From Rhodoferax ferrireducens (GTDB taxonomy: Bacteria > Pseudomonadota > Gammaproteobacteria > Burkholderiales > Burkholderiaceae_C), in contig MTEI01000025.1 in the NCBI GenBank assembly GCA_002083775.1, positions 1 through 33,953 on the forward strand: a stretch of DNA of 33,953 bases, written 5' to 3'. Below are positions 15,657 through 24,819 of this stretch, piece after piece. The notes under the pieces are model-generated. The model was not told the origin of the DNA and did no database searches. It saw nothing but the letters and a program-made list of their open reading frames with translations. The translations under genes and the position numbers were made by a program. Numbering within the stretch: position 1 is the first letter of the stretch; each line of letters starts with the position of its first letter.

Positions 15657-16418
15657 TCAGTCTAACCAGCGCAAGCGCGCCAGGTAGGCGCTGCTGGTGC
15701 CGCCGGTGTTGTCACTGTCGGCGCCTATGGCAACGGCCACCACCGGCGGCAGCACCGCGCTCTCGGTGCCAAACAGGCTGGCAAAGTCATCGGCAATGCG
15801 TCGGCGCTGATTCACCCACTGGCCGGTGGGGCTCTCCATGCCGTTGAGCACGATGTAGCGCACCCGGGCGCTGTAGGGGTTGGCGCCGCGTGTGCCTGCC
15901 GGGAAACGGCTGTCCCACAGGTAACACAGCGTGGCGCTGGGCAAGTCTTGCCCGGTGGCGGTGCGCGCCAGCGACAGGGCGGTGCGTTGAAAGAAGGGGA
16001 TGTCAGCCAGCGGCTGGTCAAACATCACGCACACTTTCAGCGCAGCATCGTCACCGGCTTTGGTGGTGATGTCCGCCAGCGGCAGGCCTTGGGCCAGTTG
16101 CCAGCGCCAGGCCAGCTCAGCGGGCGCTTTGCCGCGCCAGGTGTGGGTCAACACGCCGTAAGACCGGTGGGTGCTGAGCTGCAGCGCGGGCTCGCCGGGC
16201 GCGGTGGTCAGCTCAAATTGGGCCAGCGGAAACTTGTTGCCTGGCAAGCCGCTGATGCGCCAGGCCGGGTTCAGGCTGGCTGGAGTGCTGGCTTCAAAGG
16301 GCGCCAAATTTTGAGCAAAAATGGCTGTAGCCCATATGGATAAAGCGCTGGCAGCTATGAAATGCAGAGCTAATTTATGACCGAAATGACCCAGAAAGGT
16401 CTTGGTTTGCAGTGGCAT
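15657..16418 (-). CDS. DUF3047 domain exported protein
   Basis: Matches the DUF3047 family by pattern (WRISGLPGNKFPLAQFEL, LSTHRSYGVLTHTW, LAWRWQLAQGLPLADITTKAGDDA, CYLWDSRFPAG, RVRYIVLNG, ARLRWLD). A signal peptide (FIAASALSIWATAIFAQN) implies a periplasmic product; the family function is unknown. I start at ATG 16418, with AGGTG 7 nt upstream, rather than GTG 16427. Length 253. First gene of a likely two-gene transcript with the FAD oxidoreductase. The signal core is built from a dispersed repeat copy. Confidence 0.85.
   Translation of the reverse strand: MPLQTKTFLGHFGHKLALHFIAASALSIWATAIFAQNLAPFEASTPASLNPAWRISGLPGNKFPLAQFELTTAPGEPALQLSTHRSYGVLTHTWRGKAPAELAWRWQLAQGLPLADITTKAGDDAALKVCVMFDQPLADIPFFQRTALSLARTATGQDLPSATLCYLWDSRFPAGTRGANPYSARVRYIVLNGMESPTGQWVNQRRRIADDFASLFGTESAVLPPVVAVAIGADSDNTGGTSSAYLARLRWLD
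16321..16364 (-). repeat. Dispersed repeat copy inside the DUF3047 signal peptide
   Basis: On the minus strand, CATAGCTGCCAGCGCTTTAT followed by CCATATGGGCTACAGCCAT aligns almost base for base with the copies in the SCO1 and Bug genes and encodes IAASALSIWATA. Confidence 0.7.
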
Positions 16419-16880
16419 GTTGGTCACCTTGAACTGTCAAAGCGCGACGCGGCGGCCGCAGAATGGCGGTTGACCCGTTGTCAGGGTAGGTCGCAAGCGC
16501 GGGAGGTTTGCAACTTGCAGCCCCATCGCCCAGGGAGTTGTCTGGCGCCGTCTGGTGCGGGTCCGCGCTTGTCGAGATTCCTTATTCAAAACAACAGTTT
16601 ACGCTGACCGCCCCATGGTTGCCCAAGCTCCAAGCGGTAACCATGAAACCCCTGCGTGTGTCATCCGCAGCCTCTTGGTCACTACCGCCGTACCGCTGAA
16701 GGGGGCTCGTCCGTATTTTCTTCAGGACCCAGCGCGTTTTTTGGGCTTGCTCAGCAGAGGTGTCGGTTCTAATTGCCAATTTAGTCGCGGGGCAGGTTGG
16801 CCACTGGTGTGGTGCAGATCTTGCTCCTGTTTTTGATCTGGCCATTCTCTTACATCGTCAACTGAAAGTGAGACAGCACT
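16419..16880. other. Intergenic region between divergent DUF3047 and pyruvate carboxylase genes
   Basis: About 460 bp with no gene I can support. Short frames here lack family features. The promoters of both flanking genes must lie inside, but I see no clear -35/-10 pair, riboswitch or strong hairpin. Confidence 0.5.
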
Positions 16881-19800
16881 GTGACTCTGACCCTGAAAAA
16901 AATCCGCAGCATCCTCGTTGCCAACCGCAGCGAGATCGCCATCCGCGTGTTGCGTGCAGCCTCCGAGATGGGCATCCGCACGGTGGCCATCTTCTCCAAT
17001 GAAGACCGCTTTGCCCTGCACCGTTTCAAGGCCGACGAGTCGTATCTGGTGGGCGCGGGCAAAAAACCGATCTCGGCCTATTTGGACATCGCTGACATCA
17101 TCCGCATCGCCAAAGAGGCGGATGTGGACGCCATTCACCCAGGCTACGGTTTCCTGAGCGAGAACCCCGACTTTGCCGATGCCTGTGCTGCAGCGGGTAT
17201 CGCTTTCATCGGCCCCAAGGGCGATGTCATGCGCACGCTGGGCAACAAGGTGGCGGCCCGCGCCGTGGCGGTTGCCGCCGGAGTGCCGGTCGTGCCCGCC
17301 ACCGGCGCTTTGCCTGACGACATCGAAGGCGCCAAAGCCATGGCCGCCACGGTCGGTTACCCGTTGATGCTCAAAGCCAGTTGGGGCGGCGGTGGCCGTG
17401 GCATGCGGGTGATCGAGACCGAGGCCGACCTGGCCCCAATGATGGAACTGGCCAAACGCGAAGCCCTGGCGGCGTTCGGCAACGACGAGGTCTACCTGGA
17501 AAAACTGGTGCGCCGCGCCCGCCACGTCGAAGTCCAGGTGATGGGTGACCAACACGGCAACCTGGTGCACCTGTTTGAGCGCGATTGCTCGGTACAACGC
17601 CGCAACCAGAAGGTGGTGGAGCGCGCACCCGCACCCTACATGGATGAGGCCACGCGCCAGGAACTGTGCGAATCCGCCCTGCGCCTGGCCCGCGCTGCCC
17701 GCTACAGCCACGCGGGCACGGTGGAGTACTTGTATGACGTGGACAGCGGCAAGTATTACTTCATCGAAGTCAATCCGCGTATCCAGGTGGAACACACGGT
17801 GACCGAAGTGGTCACCGGCGTGGATATCGTCAAGGCGCAAATTCGCGTCACCGAGGGTGCCCGGGTCGGCGATGAGGACTCTTTCATCCCGTTCCAGCAA
17901 GACATCAGCCTGCGCGGCCACGCGCTGCAATGCCGCGTGACCACCGAAGACCCGGAAAACAACTTCACCCCCGACTACGGCAAGATTGCCGTCTACCGCA
18001 GCGCTGCGGGTTTTGGCATCCGCCTGGATGCGGGTACCGCCTACGCGGGTGCGGTGATCACCCCGTATTACGACTCGCTGTTGGTCAAGGTGACTGCCTG
18101 GGGCCACACACCCGACGAAGCCGCCGCCCGCATGGATCGCGCTTTGCGTGAATTCCGCGTGCGGGGCTTGTCCACCAACTTGCAGTTTCTGGAAAATGTC
18201 GTCGCCCACCCGCTGTTTCGCTCGGGGGAATGCACCACACGTTTCATCGACACCACGCCGGAGCTGTTCAACTTCCAGAAGCGGCGTGATCGCGCCACCC
18301 GGCTGCTCAAGTTTTTGGGCGATGTCACCATCAACGGCAACCCGGAGATGAAAGGCCGGCCGCTGCCCAAGCTGCCGCTCTCGTTGCCGATCAAACCGGT
18401 GTGTGACCTGACCGCACCCATTCCCAAAGGCACGCGCGATTTGCTCAAGGAGCTTGGTGCCAAGGGCTTCGCCGATTGGATGAAAGCGCAGCCGCAGGTG
18501 CTGCTGACCGACACTACCATGCGTGATGCGCACCAGTCGCTGTTTGCCACTCGCATGCGCACGGACGACATGACCGCCATTGCGCCGCATTACGCCCGCC
18601 TGTTGCCGCAGCTGTTCTCGATGGAATGCTGGGGCGGTGCCACCTTTGATGTGGCGCTGCGCTTCTTGAAGGAAGACCCATGGGAACGCCTGGCCCGGCT
18701 GCGCGAAGCCACGCCCAACATCCTGTTCCAGATGCTGCTGCGCGCCAGCAATGCGGTGGGTTACACCAATTATTCGGACAACGTGGTGCGCTACTTTGTG
18801 CAGCAGGCAGCCAAAAATGGCGTCGATGTGTTTCGCGTGTTTGACTCACTCAACTGGGTCGACAACATGCGCGTGGCGATGGACGCGGTGATTGAGACCG
18901 GTGCCCTGTGTGAAGGCGCGCTGTGTTACACCGGTGACCTGTTCGATGCCAAACGCTCCAAATACGACCTGAAGTATTACGTGGGTCTGGCCAAACAGCT
19001 GGAAAATGCCGGTGCCCACATTCTGGGCATCAAGGACATGGCGGGGGTGTGCAAACCGCGTGCTGCGGCTGAGCTGGTGCGCGTGCTCAAGCAAGAGGTG
19101 GGTTTGCCGATCCACTTCCACACCCATGACACCAGCGGTATCTCGGCTGCCTCGGTGCTGGCGGCCATTGATGCCGGTTGCGATGCGGTCGACGGCGCGC
19201 TGGATGCCATGAGCGGCCTGACCTCGCAGCCCAATCTGGGCTCGATTGCTGCGGCCCTGCAAGGCTCGGCGCGTGACCCTGGTCTGAACCTGCAAGCCAT
19301 GCAGGCGCTGTCGCACTACTGGGAAGGCGTGCGCCGCGCTTATGCGCCGTTTGAGGCCGACATCCGCTGCGGCACCTCTGATGTGTACAACCACGAAATG
19401 CCCGGGGGCCAATACACCAACCTGCGCGAACAAGCCCGCGCCATGGGCCTGGAACACCGCTGGCCCGAGGTTTCCAAAGCCTATGCAGACGTGAACATCC
19501 TGTTTGGTGACATCGTCAAGGTCACACCCACGTCCAAAGTGGTGGGCGACATGGCGCTGTTCATGGTCGCCAATGATCTGAAGCCCCAGGATGTCAGCAA
19601 CCCGCTGCGCGACATCAGCTTCCCCGAGTCGGTGATCTCGTTGTTCAAGGGCGAGCTCGGCTTTCCGCCCGATGGTTTCCCCAAAGCCCTGGAGAAGAAA
19701 GTGCTGCGTGGCGAAGCGCCCATGCAGGGCCGCGCTGGTGACCATCTGCCGCCGGTTGACCTGGAGGCCAAACGTCTCGAAGCCGAACACGCCATTGGCC

Positions 19801-20348
19801 GCAAGCTGACAGACACCGATCTGGCGTCCTACCTGATGTACCCCAAGGTGTTTAAAGATTACGCCGAGCACCGCCGCCACTACAGCGACGTGTCGCTGCT
19901 GCCGACTTCGCCGTTTTTCTACGGCCTGCTGGACCGTGAAGAAATTGCCATCGACATCGACAAGGGCAAGACCCTGGTGGTGCGCCAGACCGGCCGCTCA
20001 GACACGGTGGACGAAGAAGGCAAGATCAAAGTCTTCTTCGAGCTCAACGGCCAGCCGCGCACCGTGCGGGTGCTCAAGGCGGGCTTGGGCGCGGTCAAAG
20101 CCAAACCCAAGGCCGAAGAAGGCAACCCCAAACACGTGGGCGCACCGATGCCGGGCATGGTGGTGACGGTGGCGGTCAAGGTCGGCCAGAAAGTGGCCAA
20201 GGGCGACCCGCTGCTGTCGATGGAAGCCATGAAGATGGAAACCATGTTGAGTGCCGAGCGGGAGGCCACGGTGCATGCCATCCACGTACGCACTGGCGAG
20301 ACGGTGAATGCCAAGGATTTGTTGGTGGAGCTGACCTTGAGCGCATAA
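16881..20348 (+). CDS. pyc: Pyruvate carboxylase
   Basis: Biotin-dependent enzyme that makes oxaloacetate from pyruvate and bicarbonate with ATP, refilling the TCA cycle. Single long chain of 1155 residues, the usual size. The biotin carboxylase part comes first (about 1-460: SILVANRSEIAIRVLRAASE, HPGYGFLSENPDFADAC, KASWGGGGRGMRV, EVNPRIQVEHTVTE). The carboxyltransferase barrel follows (about 540-830: TTMRDAHQSLFATRMRT, ECWGGATFDVALRFL, IHFHTHDTSG). The C-terminal biotin carrier has MSMEAMKMET-type sequence with biotinyl Lys1118. The start is GTG 16881, reading straight into a conserved N-terminus; no strong ribosome binding site. It is transcribed alone. Confidence 0.97.
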   Translation: MTLTLKKIRSILVANRSEIAIRVLRAASEMGIRTVAIFSNEDRFALHRFKADESYLVGAGKKPISAYLDIADIIRIAKEADVDAIHPGYGFLSENPDFADACAAAGIAFIGPKGDVMRTLGNKVAARAVAVAAGVPVVPATGALPDDIEGAKAMAATVGYPLMLKASWGGGGRGMRVIETEADLAPMMELAKREALAAFGNDEVYLEKLVRRARHVEVQVMGDQHGNLVHLFERDCSVQRRNQKVVERAPAPYMDEATRQELCESALRLARAARYSHAGTVEYLYDVDSGKYYFIEVNPRIQVEHTVTEVVTGVDIVKAQIRVTEGARVGDEDSFIPFQQDISLRGHALQCRVTTEDPENNFTPDYGKIAVYRSAAGFGIRLDAGTAYAGAVITPYYDSLLVKVTAWGHTPDEAAARMDRALREFRVRGLSTNLQFLENVVAHPLFRSGECTTRFIDTTPELFNFQKRRDRATRLLKFLGDVTINGNPEMKGRPLPKLPLSLPIKPVCDLTAPIPKGTRDLLKELGAKGFADWMKAQPQVLLTDTTMRDAHQSLFATRMRTDDMTAIAPHYARLLPQLFSMECWGGATFDVALRFLKEDPWERLARLREATPNILFQMLLRASNAVGYTNYSDNVVRYFVQQAAKNGVDVFRVFDSLNWVDNMRVAMDAVIETGALCEGALCYTGDLFDAKRSKYDLKYYVGLAKQLENAGAHILGIKDMAGVCKPRAAAELVRVLKQEVGLPIHFHTHDTSGISAASVLAAIDAGCDAVDGALDAMSGLTSQPNLGSIAAALQGSARDPGLNLQAMQALSHYWEGVRRAYAPFEADIRCGTSDVYNHEMPGGQYTNLREQARAMGLEHRWPEVSKAYADVNILFGDIVKVTPTSKVVGDMALFMVANDLKPQDVSNPLRDISFPESVISLFKGELGFPPDGFPKALEKKVLRGEAPMQGRAGDHLPPVDLEAKRLEAEHAIGRKLTDTDLASYLMYPKVFKDYAEHRRHYSDVSLLPTSPFFYGLLDREEIAIDIDKGKTLVVRQTGRSDTVDEEGKIKVFFELNGQPRTVRVLKAGLGAVKAKPKAEEGNPKHVGAPMPGMVVTVAVKVGQKVAKGDPLLSMEAMKMETMLSAEREATVHAIHVRTGETVNAKDLLVELTLSA

Positions 20349-20467
20349 CAAAAAATGAGAACGCTCGAAAGACTGCAGCGCGGATTGGGTATTCATAGAG
20401 CTTCAGTAAAACGTCAAGCGTCACATGGTGAGTCCGTGAACATTGAGTAAAACTCTGTGACACCTCA

Positions 20468-20490
20468 AATAGCTGGTGCTAAAGCTTGAC
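20468..20490 (+). repeat. Partial copy of the dispersed repeat
   Basis: AATAGCTGGTGCTAAAGCTT followed by GAC resembles the ATAGCT...GCGCTT half of the family. It lies upstream of the gene at 20547. Confidence 0.4.
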
Positions 20491-20498
20491 TGCCAAAC

Positions 20499-20519
20499 TT
20501 TAACAATATAAACTGTTTA
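20499..20519 (+). promoter_or_regulatory. AT-rich promoter-like motif shared with 28906-28936
   Basis: TTTAACAATATAAAC followed by TGTTTA. The region upstream of the PEP-CTERM gene at 29186 has TTTAACGGTATAAA and then ACTGTTTA. It is placed 28 bp before the start at 20547 and contains TATAAAC/AATATA, so it may be a promoter core or a regulator site. Confidence 0.35.
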
Positions 20520-20546
20520 TCCGGTTTAACCAGGAGCAAACCCGCC

Positions 20547-20984
20547 ATGAACACCAAACCCTCACCTGCATCCAAACCCAACATCACAGATACTGCCGAA
20601 AAAGTTGTTGCTGCCAAAGCACCCGCCAAAAAAGCAGTTTCAGCTGACAAACCGGTGGTCAAACGCGGTGTCAAGACCACTACCGGGCCAATCACTAAAG
20701 CTGTTGCCAAACCGGTTGTCAAGGCAGCCGCCAAGCCCAAGGCTGAAAAGGCTGTCAAGGTCAAAAAAGCCAAGCTGGTGCGTGACAGCTTCACTATTCC
20801 CAAGCCGGAGTACCTGGTGCTTGACGAGTTGAAGCTGCGGGCAGTCAAGCTAGCCCAACCGGCCAAGAAAACCGAGTTGCTCCGTGCCGGTATCAAAGCC
20901 CTGGCCGCCATGTCAGACGCCAGCTTGTTGGCTGCACTTAAAACTGTTCCAGCCATCAAAACCGGCCGCCCTGCCAAAGACTGA
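20547..20984 (+). CDS. Lysine/alanine-rich protein with small conserved C-terminal domain
   Basis: 145 residues. The first 77 are a histone H1-like Lys/Ala/Pro tail (APAKKAV, KPVVKAAAKPKAEKAVKVKK), probably disordered and able to bind DNA or RNA. The rest is a compact conserved segment (KLVRDSFTIPKPEYLVLDEL, then KKTELLRAGIKALAAMSD, KTGRPAKD) that I recognise as recurrent in beta-proteobacterial hypothetical proteins. Its shape (strand, then two helices with a KKTELLRAG turn) recalls ribbon-helix-helix proteins, which is inference. AGGAG lies 10-11 nt before the ATG. A nucleoid-associated role is possible. Confidence 0.8.
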   Translation: MNTKPSPASKPNITDTAEKVVAAKAPAKKAVSADKPVVKRGVKTTTGPITKAVAKPVVKAAAKPKAEKAVKVKKAKLVRDSFTIPKPEYLVLDELKLRAVKLAQPAKKTELLRAGIKALAAMSDASLLAALKTVPAIKTGRPAKD

Positions 20985-21612
20985 GTCTGCAACTGGCGCC
21001 CAGGCAGCCCTCCTATTTGCCCTTAAGCAGGAAACCAGGGAGGCCGCCAGGCCTGGGCGGTGGCAGCATGCCGCTGGCATGCTTTGATCGCGCTTGCGGA
21101 TTTTGATGTTGCCCCACACATTTCTCTGAGCCATTACACCCACGAAAAAATTCGCTGACTTGCGCGGCTGGCTTGGCCGTGCCGGACGCAATTGCTGAAA
21201 AGGGTTTGCTTGAGCGCAGTCGCATTTTGGGAACTGCCTGCCATTGCAGAGGTTCGCGGCGCGGGACTTCTTTTTGGGCATTGAATTGCGCAACTGTGGT
21301 GGGCGGAGGCCCCGAATATTGCCGCGGCAGCGTTAGCACTGTTCTTGCGGGCTTGAGCACATACCCCAGGCGTCCGACTCCCTGGTCATCAACCCGACGC
21401 AGACCCGGGTACGACTCCCCACCGATTTGGCAACCAAAGACACCAATCAGGCGATCTGGTTGCCTTTGACATTTTTACTAGTCCGTTCGGCTCAGTAAAC
21501 ACCCCCTGTCTATTCACATTTCCGTGACACCGGGCCAGCATCATTCACACCAACCAAAAATGAGATGCGTCAATTTTCGACTTCAAAACCCCGATCAGTC
21601 ACTGGAAACAAC
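20985..21612. other. Intergenic region upstream of the nuclease gene
   Basis: About 630 bp with no gene I can support; frames on both strands lack recognisable features. It holds a perfect 8-bp hairpin AGCATGCC-gct-GGCATGCT (about 21066-21084) that may end the gene at 20547. A second hairpin GGCAACCA (21429-21436) / TGGTTGCC (21457-21464) is followed by a short T-rich run. TTGACA occurs at 21466-21471, but no good -10 follows at 16-18 bp. A TGTCACGGAAATGTGAA-like string on the minus strand (about 21516-21533) is loosely similar to a Pho box. Confidence 0.4.
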
Positions 21613-24600
21613 ATGAAACACCATTCTTCAATTCGACGTCCAGCGCTCAAAACCGTCCCGGCCTGCCTGCTGGCACTCGGTGTTCTTTCGTCCAGTCTGG
21701 CAGTGGCTGACACCACGCCACAGGCGCTGCCGTTCTCGCAGAACTGGAGCAGTGCTGGACTGATCAGCGCGGACGACGACTGGTCGGGCGTGCCCGGCAT
21801 CGTGGGCTACCGGGGCGACAACCTGACAGCGTCCACTGGAACCGATCCACAGACCCTGCTGGTGCTGGACAGCAAGATGGACGTCAACGCCAACCAGACC
21901 ACTCCCGCTAGCTTCGGCACTGGTGGTGTGACCGAATTCCAGCTGACCAACCCGACTATTGCCTTGGCTGGCTCCGGAACGGCCGATGCGCCAAGCATTG
22001 TCATTCATCTCAATACAACCGGCCAACAAGCCATTGTGGTCAGCTATCTGGTGCGCGACCTGGAAAGTGTTGACGATGCGCAGCAGCAGGTGGGCCTGCA
22101 GTACCGCGTGGGCAGCACCGGCAACTTCGTCAACGTGCCCGCTGGCTATGTGGCCGACGCCACGACCGGCCCCAGCCTTGCCACGCTGACGACAGCTGTA
22201 TCAGCTGTTCTCCCCGCCGCAGCCGACAACCAGTCTGAGCTGCAAGTGCGCATCATCACCACCAATGCGGGTGGTTCAGACGAGTGGGTCGGCATCGACG
22301 ACATCAGCATCACCGGCACGCCAACAGGTGGCACTGTCAACCTACCCATCGCCACCAGCTGCCCGGCCAACCCGGTCTTTGTCCAAGGCGCAGGCGGCAG
22401 CGTGGCGCTCTCCGCTACCGATCCTGACAGCGTGGTTAACAGCATCGTCCTCAGCGGTGCTCCGGCTGGCATCGCCCTGAGCGCGGTCAACACCGCCAGC
22501 ACCGACGGCGGCACTGCCACCGCGAGCCTCGACGCGGCCCCCACGCTCGCCGCTGGCAGCTATGCGGTGCAGGTGAGTTTTGGCAACAACGAACTGCAGA
22601 CCGCCGACTGCACCGTCACCGTGCGCGTCGACGGCGTGACCACCATCCCGCAAATCCAGGGTAACGACGCCACCAGCCCGCTGGCTGGTCAAAGCGTCAC
22701 CACCCGTGGCGTGGTTACCAAGGTCAACAACAACGGCTTCTTCATGCAGGACTTGGCGGGTGATGACGACGTCAGCACCTCCGACGGTGTGTTCGTTTTC
22801 ACCAGCAGCGCGCCGCCCGCTTCCGTTGTGGTCGGCAACCTGCTTAACGTCACCGGTACGGTGACCGAGTTCCGCGTCGGTACCGGCGCCGAGGCGGTTG
22901 CCCGCCCGGTCACCGAGATTGTCTCGCCCGTGATCTCGCTGGTATCGAGCGGCAACACCATCGCGCCCAAGCGGGTGTTCCTGCCCGAGTCCACCGAAGG
23001 CGAACTCGAGCGTCTGGAAGGCATGCTGGTGCGCATCGAAGTGCCGCTGACCGCTTCGCAGAACTTCTTCCAGGGCCGCTACGGCCAGGTCACGCTGGCG
23101 GCCGATGGCCGCCTGATCAAGCCCACCAACATCCACCCCGCCGGTTCGCGCGACGCGCTGGACCTGGCCGACGAGAATGCCCGCCGCCGCATCCTGCTGG
23201 ACGACGGCAGCAGCTTCCAGAACCCCAACCCCACGCCCTATATCGGCGCCGACAACACCCTGCGCGCGGGCGACAGCCTGGCCAGCGGCCTGACCGGCGT
23301 GATCGACTACGGCCTGGCCACCAACAGCAGCAGCGGCATCAGCGACTACAAGATCCACCCGACGCAGCCAGTGGTCTTCAGCCGCACCAATGCCCGTACC
23401 GCCGCACCTGCGGCCGTGGGTGGCGACATTCGCGTGGGTAGCTTCAACGTGTTGAACTACTTCACCACGGTGGGCCCGCTGGGCACGCCCTGCTTCGGCG
23501 GTGAATGCCGTGGCGCCAACAGCGCGGCCGAGTTCCAGCGCCAGCGCAACAAGATCATCCCCGCCATCCTCGGCCTGAACGCTGACGTGGTGGGTCTGAT
23601 GGAGATCGAAAACAACGGCCAGACCGCCGTGCAAGACCTGGTCAACGGTCTGAATGCCGTGGCTGGCGCGGGCACCTATGTCACCGTCTCGCTGCCCACA
23701 GACGGTACCGGCACCGACGCCATCCGCGTGGCCATGATCTACAAGCCTGCGCGGGTCAGCCTGGTGGGCGGTGCCATCAGCGACACCAACCCGATCCACA
23801 ACCGTCCGCCGCTGGCGCAGACCTTTGCCGCCGCCAACGGTGAGAAGTTCTCGGTGGTGGTCAACCACTTCAAGTCCAAAGGCAGTTGCCCCGCCGTGGC
23901 TGGCCCCGATGCTGACCAAGGCGACGGCCAGGGCTGCTGGAACGCAACCCGCACCGAGCAGGCGCAAGCTCTGGGCAGCTTCATCACCAGAGAACTGGTG
24001 TCGGTAGATCCGGACGTGGTCATCGTGGGTGACCTTAACGCCTATGGCAAGGAAGACCCGATCCTGGCACTGGTAGCACAAGGCTTTGTGGACCAAATCG
24101 CCCGCTTTGACGCCGCCAACGGCTATTCCTATGTGTTTGACGGCGAATCCGGCTACCTTGACCACGCCCTGGCCAGTGTCAGCCTGAGCGCGCAGACGGT
24201 TGGTGCCACCCATTGGCATATCAACGCCGACGAGCCCGCAATCATTGACTACAACCTTGAGTACAAGCAGCCGACTTGCGCCACCTGCGGGCCGGACTAC
24301 TACAGTGCCTCCGTTAACCGCTCCTCTGACCACGACCCGGTGATCCTGGGTCTGGCCTTGGCCGCGCCGGTTGTGTCAGGTCAGGTCATCAACGGTACCT
24401 CTGGTCGCGACACGCTGACCGGCACCGCGGGCAACGATGTCATCAAGGGCGGCCCTGGGGCTGACGTCATCACCGGCGGCGCGGGCGCAGACCGCTTTGT
24501 CTACACCAGCACCCGTGATGTCGGTGATCGCATCACCGACTTTGTGCCCGGCGCTGACCGCATCGACCTGGCGGCCCTGTTGTCCAGCATTGGTTACACC

Positions 24601-24771
24601 GGTGTGAATGCCGTCGCCAGTGGCGTTGTCAAGTTAGTCGACACCGCTGCTGGCCTGAGCCTGCAGATCGACACCGACGGCGCAGCAGGCAACGCAGTCG
24701 CCCGGCCACTGCTCACCCTTACCGGCGTCACTGCGGCGCAAATCGTGCCCTCTCGTGATTTGAGTTTTTGA
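21613..24771 (+). CDS. ExeM/NucH family extracellular endonuclease with RTX tail
   Basis: Secreted nuclease for extracellular DNA. Signal peptide at 1-32 (ACLLALGVLSSSLAVADTTP). Beta-rich modules of unknown binding role and an OB-like region (GVVTKVNNNGFFMQD) occupy the first half. The endonuclease/exonuclease/phosphatase domain runs from about 604 to 915 with all expected motifs: GSFNVLNYF, VGLMEIENNG, VVVNHFKSKG, VIVGDLNAYG and SSDHDPVILGL. The C-terminal 130 residues hold RTX-type Ca-binding repeats (GGPGADVITGGAGADRFVY) and a T1SS-like end. I start at ATG 21613 with GGAAAC just upstream. Length 1052. First gene of a likely operon, 48 bp before the 5'-nucleotidase. Having both a Sec signal and an RTX/T1SS-like tail is odd. 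Confidence 0.93.
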   Translation: MKHHSSIRRPALKTVPACLLALGVLSSSLAVADTTPQALPFSQNWSSAGLISADDDWSGVPGIVGYRGDNLTASTGTDPQTLLVLDSKMDVNANQTTPASFGTGGVTEFQLTNPTIALAGSGTADAPSIVIHLNTTGQQAIVVSYLVRDLESVDDAQQQVGLQYRVGSTGNFVNVPAGYVADATTGPSLATLTTAVSAVLPAAADNQSELQVRIITTNAGGSDEWVGIDDISITGTPTGGTVNLPIATSCPANPVFVQGAGGSVALSATDPDSVVNSIVLSGAPAGIALSAVNTASTDGGTATASLDAAPTLAAGSYAVQVSFGNNELQTADCTVTVRVDGVTTIPQIQGNDATSPLAGQSVTTRGVVTKVNNNGFFMQDLAGDDDVSTSDGVFVFTSSAPPASVVVGNLLNVTGTVTEFRVGTGAEAVARPVTEIVSPVISLVSSGNTIAPKRVFLPESTEGELERLEGMLVRIEVPLTASQNFFQGRYGQVTLAADGRLIKPTNIHPAGSRDALDLADENARRRILLDDGSSFQNPNPTPYIGADNTLRAGDSLASGLTGVIDYGLATNSSSGISDYKIHPTQPVVFSRTNARTAAPAAVGGDIRVGSFNVLNYFTTVGPLGTPCFGGECRGANSAAEFQRQRNKIIPAILGLNADVVGLMEIENNGQTAVQDLVNGLNAVAGAGTYVTVSLPTDGTGTDAIRVAMIYKPARVSLVGGAISDTNPIHNRPPLAQTFAAANGEKFSVVVNHFKSKGSCPAVAGPDADQGDGQGCWNATRTEQAQALGSFITRELVSVDPDVVIVGDLNAYGKEDPILALVAQGFVDQIARFDAANGYSYVFDGESGYLDHALASVSLSAQTVGATHWHINADEPAIIDYNLEYKQPTCATCGPDYYSASVNRSSDHDPVILGLALAAPVVSGQVINGTSGRDTLTGTAGNDVIKGGPGADVITGGAGADRFVYTSTRDVGDRITDFVPGADRIDLAALLSSIGYTGVNAVASGVVKLVDTAAGLSLQIDTDGAAGNAVARPLLTLTGVTAAQIVPSRDLSF

Positions 24772-24819
24772 TTTCGACATCCATCCTGACCAACCTTGAA
24801 CCTTTTGGAGAATTTCCGT

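Noticed and set aside
16722..18590. Long minus-strand open frame opposite pyruvate carboxylase
   Set aside because: Histidine- and glycine-rich composition typical of a shadow frame in GC-rich DNA; the plus-strand gene has clear domains throughout.
21173..21469. 98-residue plus-strand frame in the gap before the nuclease
   Set aside because: No family features, no ribosome binding site, and arginine/serine-rich composition suggesting non-coding DNA.
21511..21533. Pho box-like sequence upstream of the nuclease
   Set aside because: Only one half-site matches well and the orientation is away from the gene, so too weak to list as a site.
22342..24333. Long minus-strand open frames opposite the nuclease (and at 24634-26352 opposite the nucleotidase)
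   Set aside because: No recognisable domain, composition typical of antisense shadows, and full overlap with well-supported genes.
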